Shown here: one piece after another, positions 30,531 to 39,150 of the stretch
Numbering within the stretch: position 1 is the first letter of the stretch
Layout: each line of letters begins with the position of its first letter
Source: Alphaproteobacteria bacterium
GTDB lineage: Bacteria > Pseudomonadota > Alphaproteobacteria > Micropepsales > Micropepsaceae
Assembly: GCA_020852655.1 (NCBI GenBank)
Contig: JADZAI010000086.1
Location: 33,186-97,185 of the forward strand
Length of the DNA stretch: 64,000 nt
Direction of reading: 5' to 3'
The notes under the pieces: generated by a model
Told to the model about the DNA's origin: nothing
What the model saw: only the letters and a program-made list of their open reading frames with translations
The model's database searches: none
Made by a program: the position numbers and the translations under genes

Positions 30531-31408
30531 TCGACATTTTGAACCTGCTCGCGGAACTGCTCGATCACCGCCTTGAGGTCGAGCCCGAGCCGCGTCAGCT
30601 TGATATCGAAGGATTTTGAACAAAGCGTATTCGCTTCGCGGGTGAACTCCTGACAGAGGAAGTCCAGCCGCCGCCCGGCCGGTTCGCCGGCATTCAGCAG
30701 TTCATGCGCCTGATGGACATGGGCATCGAGCCTGTCCAGCTCTTCGGTGACGTCGGCCCTGGTGGCGAGCAGCGCGGCCTCCTGGTGGAGACGGTCGGGG
30801 TTGAGGGCGGTCGAACTCTCCAGAAGCCGCGCGACCGTGTCGGCCAGGCGCTGGCGGACGGCCTCGGGCGCGAGGCTGGCCAGGCCGCGCGATTCGGTGG
30901 CGATCGCCGCGATACGGGCAAGCTGGCCCTGCAAGGCGATCGAGATGCGGGCGCCTTCCTCGGCCCTTGCCATGATGAGCGCGTCGATCCCCTGGAGCAG
31001 CGAGGCGAGCATCGCGGCGTCGCGCGCGTCGGCATCGCCGGCCTCCCCCGCATCCTCCTCCAGCACGCCCTTGATGCGCAGCAACCCGTCGGCGCTGGCG
31101 GGCTGCATGGGGATGATGTTCTCCATCGCGCGGATGGCTTCGCTGATGGCGGTGAGCGCCTCGCGGTTGATGCGCAGCGAGGGCGCCTGCGCATGCTCGG
31201 CGAGCGACAGCGTCACCTGCACCGAACCGCGCTTCAGCCTGGCCTGAAGCGCCTGGCGCGCCTGCACCTCCAGCGCGTCGAAGCCCGGCGGCAGGCGGAA
31301 GCGGATTTCGAGGCCGCGGCCGTTGACGCTCTTCAGTTCCCACGTCCATTCGAGCGTGCCGTGGCTGCCGCGCGACCGGGCGAAGCCCGTCATGCTGATC
31401 GCCGTCAT
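30527..31408 (-). CDS. yicC: YicC family protein (putative endoribonuclease)
   Basis: ATG at 31408, overlapping the mltG stop (ATGA), gives 293 residues beginning MTAISMTGFARS, the characteristic YicC start. The C-terminal DUF1732 part has RLDFLCQEFTREANTLCSKS. YicC of E. coli is reported as a ribonuclease. The mltG-yicC-gmk order is common in Alphaproteobacteria. Confidence 0.94.
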   Translation of the reverse strand: MTAISMTGFARSRGSHGTLEWTWELKSVNGRGLEIRFRLPPGFDALEVQARQALQARLKRGSVQVTLSLAEHAQAPSLRINREALTAISEAIRAMENIIPMQPASADGLLRIKGVLEEDAGEAGDADARDAAMLASLLQGIDALIMARAEEGARISIALQGQLARIAAIATESRGLASLAPEAVRQRLADTVARLLESSTALNPDRLHQEAALLATRADVTEELDRLDAHVHQAHELLNAGEPAGRRLDFLCQEFTREANTLCSKSFDIKLTRLGLDLKAVIEQFREQVQNVE

Positions 31409-32475
31409 TGGCCGCCCTCCCCGCCCGCCGCTGCGCGCTGGCGTTCGATCTCGCGCCATTTGGCGACGTTGCGCTCGTGCTCGGCATTCGTCGCGGCGAA
31501 GGCGTGCCCGCCGGTGCCGTCGGCGACGAAGAAGAGATAATCCGTATCCGGAGGATTCATCACCGCTTCCAGCGAGGCGCGCCCCGGATTGCAGATCGGC
31601 GTCGGCGGCAGGCCGTCGATCTGGTAGGTGCTCCAGGCATTGGGCTTGTCGAGTTCGCTCTGGCGGAGGCCGTGGCCGAGCGGCTCACCCCGGGTGAGGC
31701 CGTAGATGATGGTCGGGTCGGACTGGAGGCGCATCCCCTTGCGCAGGCGGTTCACGAAGACCGAGGCGACCTGCGGCCGCTCGGCGGCGAGGCCGGTCTC
31801 CTTCTCGACGATGGAGGCGAGGATGATGGCCTCTTCCAGCGTCTTGTACGGCAGATCGGCCTTGCGCTTTTCCCAGAGCGCCGCCGCGAGCTTCTCATGG
31901 TCTTGCGCCATGCGGGCGATGATGTCGCGGCGCGTGGTGCCGCGGGTGAAGAGATAGGTCTCGGGCAGCAGCGCACCCTCGGCGGGCTCGGGCGGCAGCT
32001 CGCCGGTGAGCACCGGGTCGGCGGCGACGATGCGCAGGATCATCGCCGAGGTGCGGCCCTCGGGCAGCGTCACGGCGTATTGGATGACCTTGCCGGAGAC
32101 GAGGAGGTCCATGACCTCCTTCATGCTGGCATGGGCCGGCACGCGAAACTCGCCGACTTTGAGCTGGCCCTGCTTCTCGTAGTAGCGCACGCCGTAGCGG
32201 AACAGCGAGACGTCGTCGGCGACGCCGAGGCCGAGCGGGTTGTCCATGCCGAAGACGCCGGCATTGCGCATTTTGCGGGCGATGGCAGCGATGCCGTCGC
32301 CCTTCTCGACCATGACGATGGTGTCGGCCTGGCTCGGGCCGGGCGCATGGAAGCGCTCCCAGGCCCAGTAGACGGCCCCGCCGGCCGCGGCCGCGCCGAT
32401 GAGGATCAGCAGAAACAGGCCGGCAAGCAGCTTCGGCCAGAAGCGCTTGTGGCGTTTGGGCGGTTGCTCGGTCAC
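31405..32475 (-). CDS. mltG: Endolytic murein transglycosylase MltG
   Basis: 356 residues with a cytoplasmic stretch, one membrane helix (LLAGLFLLILIGAAAAGGAVYW), a LysM-like region and the YceG catalytic domain with Glu in LASIVEKETG and LQSDPTIIYGLT. It cleaves nascent glycan strands near the membrane and sets their length. It is separated from fabF by 166 bp holding a palindromic element. Confidence 0.96.
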   Translation of the reverse strand: MTEQPPKRHKRFWPKLLAGLFLLILIGAAAAGGAVYWAWERFHAPGPSQADTIVMVEKGDGIAAIARKMRNAGVFGMDNPLGLGVADDVSLFRYGVRYYEKQGQLKVGEFRVPAHASMKEVMDLLVSGKVIQYAVTLPEGRTSAMILRIVAADPVLTGELPPEPAEGALLPETYLFTRGTTRRDIIARMAQDHEKLAAALWEKRKADLPYKTLEEAIILASIVEKETGLAAERPQVASVFVNRLRKGMRLQSDPTIIYGLTRGEPLGHGLRQSELDKPNAWSTYQIDGLPPTPICNPGRASLEAVMNPPDTDYLFFVADGTGGHAFAATNAEHERNVAKWREIERQRAAAGGEGGQ

Positions 32476-32503
32476 GGCAGGACCGGAAGCGTTGGGAGAA
32501 ACG

Positions 32504-32624
32504 TGTCATCCCGGTCGAGCCGGCGAAGCCGCCGAGGGCCGGGACCCAGGGGCGACCAACGCAGAGCCTGTTGCCCCTGGGTCCCGGGTCGCGCACGCCT
32601 GTGGCGGGCTTGCCCGGGATGACA
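32504..32624. repeat. Nested palindromic element between fabF and mltG
   Basis: The outer arms TGTCATCCCGG (32504-32514) and CCGGGATGACA (32614-32624) are exact reverse complements. An inner pair, GGGACCCAGGGGC (32541-32553) and GCCCCTGGGTCCC (32573-32585), is also perfect. It shares TGTCAT...ATGACA ends with the elements at 12061 and 38117. It lies between co-oriented genes and could modulate read-through. Confidence 0.85.
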
Positions 32625-32641
32625 GGGTGGCTCGTCCGACA

Positions 32642-33904
32642 TCAGACCGGCGGGGCGGTCAGGACCAGCGTGGCGTTGGTGCCGCCGAAGCCGAACGAGT
32701 TGGAGAGCGCCGCGCGGATGGGCCGCTTGCGCGCCGTGTGCGGGACCAGGTCGATCGCGGTCTCGGCCGACGGCGTGTCGAGATTGAGCGTCGGCGGCGC
32801 GACCTGGTCGCGGATCGCCAGCGCACAGAAGATCGCCTCGACGGCCCCGGCGGCCCCCAAGAGGTGGCCGATAGACGACTTGGTCGACGACATCGAAACC
32901 TGGGCGGCGGCGTTGCCGAAGAGCCGCTCGACTGCGCCGAGCTCGATCGTGTCGGCCATGGTCGAGGTGCCGTGGGCGTTGACATAGTCGATGTCGGCGG
33001 GCGTCAGGCCGGCCCGGCGCAGCGCCATCTGCATGGAACGGTAGCCGCCGTCGCCGTCCTCGGACGGGGCGGTGATGTGATAGGCGTCGCCCGAGAGGCC
33101 GTAGCCGGTGACCTCGGCGTAGATCTTCGCGCCGCGCGCCCTGGCGTGCTCCAGCTCTTCGAGGATCACGACGCCGGCGCCCTCGCCCATCAGGAAGCCG
33201 TCGCGGTCCTTGTCGTAGGGGCGCGAGGCCTTTTCGGGCGTGTCGTTATAGGCGGTCGACAAGGCGCGGCAGGCGTTGAAGCCAGCGATGCCGAGACGAC
33301 AGATCGCCGCCTCCGCGCCGCCCGCGATCATGACGTCCGCGTCGTCGAGCATGATGAGGCGGGCCGCATCGCCGATGGCGTGCGCGCCGGTCGAACAGGC
33401 CGTCACCACCGCATGGTTCGGCCCCTTGGCGCCGAGCCGGATGGAGACCTGGCCGGACACCAGATTGATGAGGCGGCCGGGGATGAAGAAGGGGCTGATG
33501 CGGCGCGGGCCCTTTTCGTGCAGCAGCACCGAGGCTTCCTCGATGCCGGGCAGCCCGCCGATGCCGGAGCCGATGAGCACGCCGCAGCGGTAGCGGTCTT
33601 CCTCGGTCTTCAGCTCCATGCCGGAATCGTTCCAGGCCTGCTGGGCCGCCGAGATGCCGAAGATGATGAAGTCGTCGATCTTCCGCTGCTCTTTGACTTC
33701 GAGCCAGTCGTCCGCGTTGAAGCTGCCGTCGGCGGTCGCGCCGCGCGGCACGCCCGCCGCGATGCGCGTCGCCAGATCGTCGGCCTTGAAGGCGGTGATC
33801 GGCTTGGCGCCCGACTGCCCTTCGAGCAGGCGGGACCACGTGTTGACGGCGTCGCCGGCGAGCGGCGACACCATGCCAAGTCCTGTAATGACTACGCGCC
33901 GCAT
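32642..33904 (-). CDS. fabF: 3-oxoacyl-[acyl-carrier-protein] synthase II
   Basis: 420 residues, thiolase fold. The active-site Cys is in VTACSTGAHAIGD. The two catalytic His are in NAHGTSTMADT and SIGHLLGAAGAVEA, and the C-terminal motif is NSFGFGGTNATLVL. It elongates acyl-ACP. It follows acpP by 20 bp in the usual fabD-fabG-acpP-fabF order. Confidence 0.97.
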   Translation of the reverse strand: MRRVVITGLGMVSPLAGDAVNTWSRLLEGQSGAKPITAFKADDLATRIAAGVPRGATADGSFNADDWLEVKEQRKIDDFIIFGISAAQQAWNDSGMELKTEEDRYRCGVLIGSGIGGLPGIEEASVLLHEKGPRRISPFFIPGRLINLVSGQVSIRLGAKGPNHAVVTACSTGAHAIGDAARLIMLDDADVMIAGGAEAAICRLGIAGFNACRALSTAYNDTPEKASRPYDKDRDGFLMGEGAGVVILEELEHARARGAKIYAEVTGYGLSGDAYHITAPSEDGDGGYRSMQMALRRAGLTPADIDYVNAHGTSTMADTIELGAVERLFGNAAAQVSMSSTKSSIGHLLGAAGAVEAIFCALAIRDQVAPPTLNLDTPSAETAIDLVPHTARKRPIRAALSNSFGFGGTNATLVLTAPPV

Positions 33905-33924
33905 CGGCGTTCAGGCAACCTTGC

Positions 33925-34164
33925 TTACTTCGCCGCGCGTTCCGAGATGAACTTCACCGCGTCGCCGACGGTCTGGATGTTCTCGGCCGCATCGTCGGGG
34001 ATCTCGATGCCGAACTCTTCCTCGAACGCCATCACGAGTTCGACGGTGTCGAGGCTGTCGGCGCCCAGATCGTCGATGAAGCTGGCCTTCTCGGTGACCT
34101 TCTCGCCCTCAACGCCGAGATGATCGACCACGATCTTCTTCACGCGTTCCGCGACATCGCTCAT
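33925..34164 (-). CDS. acpP: Acyl carrier protein
   Basis: 79 residues, strongly acidic. The phosphopantetheine attachment Ser lies in [20 protein letters not shown]. It carries acyl intermediates for FabD, FabG and FabF encoded around it. Confidence 0.98.
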   Translation of the reverse strand: MSDVAERVKKIVVDHLGVEGEKVTEKASFIDDLGADSLDTVELVMAFEEEFGIEIPDDAAENIQTVGDAVKFISERAAK

Positions 34165-34315
34165 TGAGTATCGTCCTTCGTCCTGTTGATCCGTGCGCGT
34201 TTATCACCACCGCCAGCCGGCGCACGGTTCGCATCGGAAAGGCGGTTGTCCTATCACGGGCGCGGACGCCCTGTCACGCCTGCCCGGTCGCGGAAATCCG
34301 CGCGTTTGCAGCGCA

Positions 34316-35053
34316 TCAAATCATCGCCATGCCGCCGTTCACATGCAGCGTGGAACCCGTCACATAGGCGGCCTCCTCGCTGGCGAGATAGACGACGGCG
34401 GCGGCGATCTCGTTCACCGTGCCCATGCGGCCGGCCGGGATTCGCTGGTTGATCTGGGCTTTCTGCTCGTCGCTGAGCGCCCCGGTCATGGCGGTCGCGA
34501 TGAAGCCCGGCGCGACGCAGTTGACCGTGATGTTGCGGCTGGCGACTTCGGCGGCGAGCGATTTCGACATGCCGATGAGGCCGGCCTTGGCGGCGGCATA
34601 GTTGCCCTGCCCCGGATTGCCGGTGACCCCGACCACCGAGGTGATCGAGATGATTCGGCCCCAGCGCTTCTTCATCATGCCGCGCAGCGAGCCGCGCGCG
34701 AGGCGGAAGGCGGCCGAGAGGTTGACGCGCAGGATGTCGTCCCACTCCGCGTCCTTCATGCGCATGAAGAGATTGTCGCGCGTGATGCCGGCGTTGTTGA
34801 CGAGGATGTCGACGCCGCCGAGTTCCTTCTCCACCGCCGGCAGCAGGGCGTCGACCGAGGCGGTGTCGGCGAGGTCGGCGGGGAAGATGCCGGCCCGGCC
34901 GCCGAGCTCGGCCTTCAGGGCCTCGAGCTGTTCGACGCGGCGGCCGGAGAGCGCGACGGTCGCCCCTTGGGCGTGCAGCGCCTTTGCGATGCCGAGGCCG
35001 ATGCCGCCGGTGGCGCCGGTGACGAGGGCGGTCTTGCCGGTGAGGTCGAACAT
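34316..35053 (-). CDS. fabG: 3-oxoacyl-[acyl-carrier-protein] reductase
   Basis: ATG at 35053 (MFDLTGKTALVTGATGGIG) gives 245 residues; the track ORF runs on antisense to nothing real in fabD and is trimmed. SDR motifs are TGATGGIG for NADPH, NNAG, Ser in SITSVVG, and YAAAK (Tyr/Lys catalytic). C-terminal YVTGSTLHVNGGMAM is standard FabG. It reduces beta-ketoacyl-ACP. Confidence 0.97.
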   Translation of the reverse strand: MFDLTGKTALVTGATGGIGLGIAKALHAQGATVALSGRRVEQLEALKAELGGRAGIFPADLADTASVDALLPAVEKELGGVDILVNNAGITRDNLFMRMKDAEWDDILRVNLSAAFRLARGSLRGMMKKRWGRIISITSVVGVTGNPGQGNYAAAKAGLIGMSKSLAAEVASRNITVNCVAPGFIATAMTGALSDEQKAQINQRIPAGRMGTVNEIAAAVVYLASEEAAYVTGSTLHVNGGMAMI

Positions 35054-35064
35054 GGCGGCTCCGC

Positions 35065-36009
35065 TCAAAGGGTCTTCAGGAAGGCTTCGATCTCCTGCGG
35101 CGTTTCCAGCGAGACGGGCTCGAGATCCTTGGTGATGCGCTTCGCCATGCCGGTCAGCACCTTGCCGGTGCCGGCCTCGACGACCCTGGTCACGCCGAGG
35201 CCGGGCAGCGACGCGATGGTCTCGCGCCAGCGCACGCGCCCCGTCACCTGCTCGACGAGGAGGCGGCGGATTTCGCCCGGCTCGATGGTCGGCGTCACGG
35301 TGACGTTGGCGATGACGGGGAGCGCCGGGGTGTTCAGCGTCGCTTCCGCGAGCCTGCGTTCCATTTCGCGCGCGGCGGGCGCCATCAGGGGCGAGTGAAA
35401 GGGCGCGCTGACGGGCAGCATCATGGCGCGCTTGATGCCGTGCGCCTTGGCGAGCTCGGCGGCGCGCTCGATGGCGCCTTTGTGGCCGCTGATGACGACC
35501 TGGCCGGGCGCGTTGTCGTTGGCGACGGCGGCGATCTCGGTGCCCTGCGACGCATCCCGGCACAGCGCCTCGGCCTGCTCGATCTCGGCGCCCAGCAGCG
35601 CCGCCATCGCGCCCTCGCCGACCGGCACGGCCTTCTGCATGGCCTCGCCGCGGGCCCGCAGGAGGCGGGCGGCGTCGGGCAGGCTGAACGCGCCTGCTGC
35701 GGCGAGCGCCGAATATTCGCCCAGCGAATGGCCGGCGACATGGCTGCACCGGCGCGCCAGCACGAAGCCGCCGTCCTTTTCGAGGACACGCACGATCGCC
35801 ATGGAAACCGCCATCAGGGCCGGCTGGGCGTTGGCGGTGAGAGTCAGCTCGCTCTCCGGCCCCTCCCACATCAGCCGCGACAGGTTCTGCGACAGCGCGT
35901 CATCGACCTCGGCAAACACGTCGCGGGCCGCCGCGAACGCCTCGGCGAGGGCCTTGCCCATGCCGACGGCCTGACTTCCCTGCCCGGGGAATGTGAATGC
36001 GATGGTCAT
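35065..36009 (-). CDS. fabD: Malonyl-CoA:ACP transacylase
   Basis: ATG at 36009 (MTIAFTFPGQGSQAVG) gives 314 residues. The nucleophile Ser is in GHSLGEYSALAA, with Gln in FPGQGSQ and the catalytic His in SAPFHSPLM. It loads malonate onto ACP. It is the first gene of the fab run, with fabG 11 nt downstream. Confidence 0.97.
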   Translation of the reverse strand: MTIAFTFPGQGSQAVGMGKALAEAFAAARDVFAEVDDALSQNLSRLMWEGPESELTLTANAQPALMAVSMAIVRVLEKDGGFVLARRCSHVAGHSLGEYSALAAAGAFSLPDAARLLRARGEAMQKAVPVGEGAMAALLGAEIEQAEALCRDASQGTEIAAVANDNAPGQVVISGHKGAIERAAELAKAHGIKRAMMLPVSAPFHSPLMAPAAREMERRLAEATLNTPALPVIANVTVTPTIEPGEIRRLLVEQVTGRVRWRETIASLPGLGVTRVVEAGTGKVLTGMAKRITKDLEPVSLETPQEIEAFLKTL

Positions 36010-36145
36010 GGCGGCTCCGCTGAGTGCGGCGGGCTTGGACACCGTGCGCCGGAACAAGTCAAGAATACCTGCCGCAACGTCAGCTTGACCGACACAGCCG
36101 GCTGCGCGCCAATCCGCCGATCATAGAGACAACAGGAAACACCCA

Positions 36146-37279
36146 ATGTCCGTTCCCGAAGTGCATGGATTCGTCCATGACAAGTTCGCCGCCGTCCGCG
36201 ACGCCTTCGCCGCCAACCTGGCGTCCGGGGCCGATATCGGGGCGTCGTTTGCGGCGACGATCGACGGCGAGCCGGTCGCCGACCTCTGGGGCGGACATCG
36301 CGACGAGCACAAGACCAAGCCCTGGGAGAAGGACACGATCGTCAACGTCTACTCGACGACCAAGACGATGTGCGCCCTGACCGCCCTGCTCTGCGCCGAC
36401 CAGGGGCTGATCGACTTCAAAGCGCCGGTCGCCACCTACTGGCCGGAATTCGCCCAGAACGGCAAGGACAAGGTCACGGTCGGTCATCTGATGAGCCACT
36501 CGGCCGGCGTGCCGGGGTGGGAGAAGAAGGTCACCGTCGAGGACATCTACGACTGGAACAAGGCGGTCGGCCTGCTCGCCGAGCAGGAGCCCTGGTGGGA
36601 GCCCGGGACGGTTTCGGGCTACCACGCGCTGACCCAGGGCTATCTGGTGGGCGAAGTGGTGCGGCGGGTGAAGGGCAAGTCGCTCGGCACCGTGTTCCGC
36701 GACGAGATCGCCCGCCCGCTGGACGCCGATTTCCACATCGGCCTGCCGGCTTCCGAAGATGCCCGCGTCGGCGACCTCATCCCGCCGACGGCATCGCTCG
36801 CCACGGCGGCGAGCAGCGACGTCGCCAAGCGGACCTTCAACAATCCCGTCATGACGGCGCTGGAGCCGCGCACCCGCGCCTGGCGCGCGGCCGAGATCCC
36901 GGCGGCCGGCGGCATCGGCAACGCCCGTTCGGTGGCGCTGGTGCAGTCGATCCTCGCCAATGACGGCACGGTCCGCGGCCAGCGCTTCATGTCCAAGGAG
37001 GGCGCCCGCAAGGCGCTGGAGCCGCAGGTCGAAGGCACCGACCTCATCCTCGGCGCGCCGATCAAGTTCGGCCTCGGCTACGGCCTGCCCGGCGACATGC
37101 TGCCCGTGCCGCACCCCAATACGATCTTCTGGGGCGGCTGGGGCGGTTCGCTGATCGTGGTCGACTACGACGCGAAGATGACCATGGCCTATGTCCCCAA
37201 CCGCATGGTCGGCACCACCACCGGCGACAGCCGCGTCGCCGGCATGATGTTCGGGATGTTCGCGGGGCTGGGCGGTTAG
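36146..37279 (+). CDS. Serine hydrolase of the beta-lactamase / esterase class C-like family
   Basis: 377 residues. The nucleophile motif S-x-x-K appears as STTK in VNVYSTTKTMCAL. The Tyr motif is in SGYHALTQGYLVGEVV. The C-terminal GWGGSLIVVDYDAKMTMAYV corresponds to the last strand region where KTG/HxG lies. No signal peptide, so it is more likely a cytosolic EstB-like esterase than a periplasmic beta-lactamase. The last 112 bp of this gene are repeated beyond the parDE pair at 37901-38012. Confidence 0.88.
   Translation: MSVPEVHGFVHDKFAAVRDAFAANLASGADIGASFAATIDGEPVADLWGGHRDEHKTKPWEKDTIVNVYSTTKTMCALTALLCADQGLIDFKAPVATYWPEFAQNGKDKVTVGHLMSHSAGVPGWEKKVTVEDIYDWNKAVGLLAEQEPWWEPGTVSGYHALTQGYLVGEVVRRVKGKSLGTVFRDEIARPLDADFHIGLPASEDARVGDLIPPTASLATAASSDVAKRTFNNPVMTALEPRTRAWRAAEIPAAGGIGNARSVALVQSILANDGTVRGQRFMSKEGARKALEPQVEGTDLILGAPIKFGLGYGLPGDMLPVPHPNTIFWGGWGGSLIVVDYDAKMTMAYVPNRMVGTTTGDSRVAGMMFGMFAGLGG
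37168..37279 (+). repeat. Direct repeat copy 1 (3' end of the serine hydrolase gene)
   Basis: 112 bp ending at the hydrolase stop codon. It matches 37901-38012 with four mismatches, at a constant offset of 733 bp. The parDE module lies between the copies. Confidence 0.95.
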
Positions 37280-37282
37280 ACG

Positions 37283-37573
37283 CTACAGCTTGAGGCCACG
37301 TACACTGCGCTGATGCACCAGCGCGAGGATAAGCACACCTTCCCGGTCTTCCTCGTAGAGGATGACATGGCTGCCGTGTTCATGGCGGCGAACGCCGGGG
37401 GCTATGGCCGCTGCGAGCCGTCCCATGCGAGGCCGTGATGCCAGCAGTTCGAAGCACACGCTCATATCCTGATGATAGCGCGCGGCCTGCGCTTCGCCGA
37501 AACGCTCCATTCCATAGACATAGATGTCGAGCAAATCCTTCTCGGCCCGGCGGGTAAGCCTGTAGTCAGCCAC
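37283..37573 (-). CDS. parE: ParE-family toxin (RelE/ParE superfamily)
   Basis: 96 residues starting MADYRLTRRAEKDLLDIYVYG, with FGEAQAARYHQDM and the C-terminal YEEDREGVLILALVHQRS, all typical of ParE. ParE toxins usually poison DNA gyrase. It overlaps the parD stop by 8 nt, placing antitoxin first. Its own stop lies 3 bp from the hydrolase stop on the opposite strand. Confidence 0.92.
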   Translation of the reverse strand: MADYRLTRRAEKDLLDIYVYGMERFGEAQAARYHQDMSVCFELLASRPRMGRLAAAIAPGVRRHEHGSHVILYEEDREGVLILALVHQRSVRGLKL

Positions 37574-37832
37574 GCTTCAGGCCGCGTGCGCGAACCATGT
37601 CGCGGGCTTCCGCGAAAATCTGCTCGGGCGACCGTGTGCCGATGCCGCTTTCGCGCGCGTCCGCAACGATCTGGCGCAGTTCTTCGATCGTCAGTTCCTG
37701 ACTGCGCCGCTCACGGTCGCGCCGGACGAGGTCGCGGACGTAATCGCTGGAACTGGCATATTCGCCATTTCTCGTGAGCGCCTCGATCCAGTCCTTCATT
37801 GGATCGGGCAGGGATACGGTCATCGTGGCCAT
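37566..37832 (-). CDS. parD: ParD-family antitoxin (type II)
   Basis: 88 residues. N-terminal ribbon-helix-helix (MTVSLPDPMKDWIEALT, then YASSSDYVRDLVRRD) for DNA binding, and a helical C-terminal tail (EQIFAEARDMVRARGLK) for ParE neutralisation. It starts 31 bp from a perfect inverted repeat that should be its autoregulatory operator. Confidence 0.93.
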   Translation of the reverse strand: MATMTVSLPDPMKDWIEALTRNGEYASSSDYVRDLVRRDRERRSQELTIEELRQIVADARESGIGTRSPEQIFAEARDMVRARGLKRG

Positions 37833-37863
37833 GGCGTTCCTCGCAAGTGCTTTCGTACCACCA

Positions 37864-37890
37864 ATGGGAATATTTCACAAATATTCCCAT
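37864..37890 (-). promoter_or_regulatory. 27-bp inverted repeat upstream of parD, likely ParD operator
   Basis: ATGGGAATATTT-CAC-AAATATTCCCAT: two perfect 12-bp arms around 3 nt, AT-rich within a GC-rich chromosome. Type II antitoxins of the RHH class repress their own operon from such sites. Confidence 0.75.
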
Positions 37891-37900
37891 TTCGGCCGCG

Positions 37901-38012
37901 CGACGCGAAGATGACCATGGCCTATGTCCCCAACCGCATGGTCGGCACCACGACCGGCGACAGCCGCGTCGCCGGGATGATGTTCGGGATGTCCGCGGGG
38001 CTGGGCGGTTAA
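37901..38012 (+). pseudogene. Direct repeat copy 2: orphan 3' fragment of the serine hydrolase gene
   Basis: Encodes the last 36 or so hydrolase codons (DAKMTMAYVPNRMVG...) and a stop, without the rest of the gene. Four of 112 positions differ from copy 1. It may be left from a tandem duplication or created when the toxin-antitoxin pair was acquired. Confidence 0.9.
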
Positions 38013-38447
38013 GTGTCGCGAAGTTTGGCGCCGCGGCTCGTGAGACTGCACCATGGGTCGCCGGAACAAGTCCATGGCTGTCTGGTTCAGCTTGCGGCCT
38101 GTGCCCAACCCCCACTTGTCATCGCCGGACTTGTTCCAAGGGTGTTCGGTTCAGCTTGGTTCAGTCGTCGCGGATGCCAATCAGCGCCTGCCAACTGCGC
38201 TGTAGGGGCGCTTGCCCGACGAGAAATCACCGCTGCCCCTGACACCCCAAATCTCATCGCCGGACGTGTTCCGGCGATGACAAGTGGGGTTAAGGTACAG
38301 ACCGCAAAGTGAACCGGACAGCCGTGGAACGGCCCGGCACCACGCTTATCTCCGATAGCCTCTTCGCCCGCGTCGTCCGCAATGCCCAGTGGCCATAGGG
38401 ATCGTGGACTGGCTGCAATCGGCGGCGTTGGCCTTCCTGATTGCGGG
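38013..38447. other. Gene-free region with palindromic repeats
   Basis: No convincing gene; the small ORFs here (for example 38013-38312) look like chance frames. It holds the palindromic element at 38117-38282 and ends at the rpsF promoter. It contains GGTTCAG-like short repeats near 38148-38162. Confidence 0.6.
38110..38289. repeat. Palindromic element with perfect 19-bp terminal inverted repeats
   Basis: CCCCACTTGTCATCGCCGG (38110-38128) and CCGGCGATGACAAGTGGGG (38271-38289) are exact reverse complements. The right side also contains its own hairpin CATCGCCGGAC..GTTCCGGCGATG. It has the TGTCAT...ATGACA ends seen at 12061 and 32504. Confidence 0.88.
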
Positions 38448-38476
38448 TTGCGCCTCGCCGTCCCCTCCTGTATAGG
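38448..38476 (+). promoter_or_regulatory. Candidate promoter of rpsF-rpsR-rplI
   Basis: TTGCGC (38448-38453), a 17-nt spacer and TATAGG (38471-38476) match a housekeeping sigma promoter. It would give a 5' leader of roughly 150 nt before rpsF, room for a bS6:bS18 autoregulatory structure. Confidence 0.5.
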
Positions 38477-38631
38477 CCGCGCCCTTAATTCGCCTGCGGT
38501 CCTGCAGGGGAGGCGCGCGGTCTGATGCCGTTCGCCGAGGGCCTATGCCCGGTTTGCAGGAGCCATCGCCGGACGGAGCGCCCCTCGCCCTCCCTCCCGT
38601 GCCGCAGGCCCGATGAAGGTGACGGGCAATC

Positions 38632-39150
38632 ATGCCTCTCTACGAACACGTGTATATCGCACGTCAGGATGCGACGCCGCAGGCCGTCGAAGACCTGACC
38701 AACCAGATCAAGGGCACCCTGGAATCGAACGGCGGCAAGCTGGTCGGCCAGGAGCAGTGGGGCCTGCGCACGCTGGCCTATCGCATCAAGAAGAACCGCA
38801 AGGGCCACTACGTGATGCTGCACGTCGACGCCCCGGCGGCGGCGGTCCAGGAAGTGGAACGCCTTCAGAAGATCAACGAAGACGTCCTGCGCTACATGAC
38901 CGTGAAGGTCGAGGCGTTCGAGGAAGGCCCGTCGGCGATGATGAAGTCGCGCGACCGCGATGACCGCCGGCGCGGCGAGTTCGGCGACGACCGCGGCGGC
39001 TTCGGTGGCGGCGGTTTCGGCGGCGGCGGTCGTGACCGCGGCTTTGGCGGCGGCGACCGTGGAGATCGCGGCGACCGTGGCGGCTTCGGCGGCGGCGATC
39101 GCGGCCCGCGCCCGCCCCGTGAAAACGCGACGGAAGGAAACGCACAGTGA
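38632..39150 (+). CDS. rpsF: 30S ribosomal protein bS6 with Gly/Arg/Asp-rich tail
   Basis: 172 residues. Residues 1-100 are canonical bS6 ([39 protein letters not shown]). Then comes an unusually long low-complexity tail of about 60 residues made of [12 protein letters not shown] / GDRGDRGG units, ending [13 protein letters not shown]. First gene of rpsF-rpsR-rplI. The stop overlaps the rpsR GTG start. Confidence 0.96.
   Translation: MPLYEHVYIARQDATPQAVEDLTNQIKGTLESNGGKLVGQEQWGLRTLAYRIKKNRKGHYVMLHVDAPAAAVQEVERLQKINEDVLRYMTVKVEAFEEGPSAMMKSRDRDDRRRGEFGDDRGGFGGGGFGGGGRDRGFGGGDRGDRGDRGGFGGGDRGPRPPRENATEGNAQ

Noticed and set aside
38013-38633. Small ORFs (99 and 95 aa) in the gap before rpsF
   Set aside because: They run through palindromic repeats and the rpsF promoter, have no ribosome-binding site or family features, and overlap regulatory sequence.
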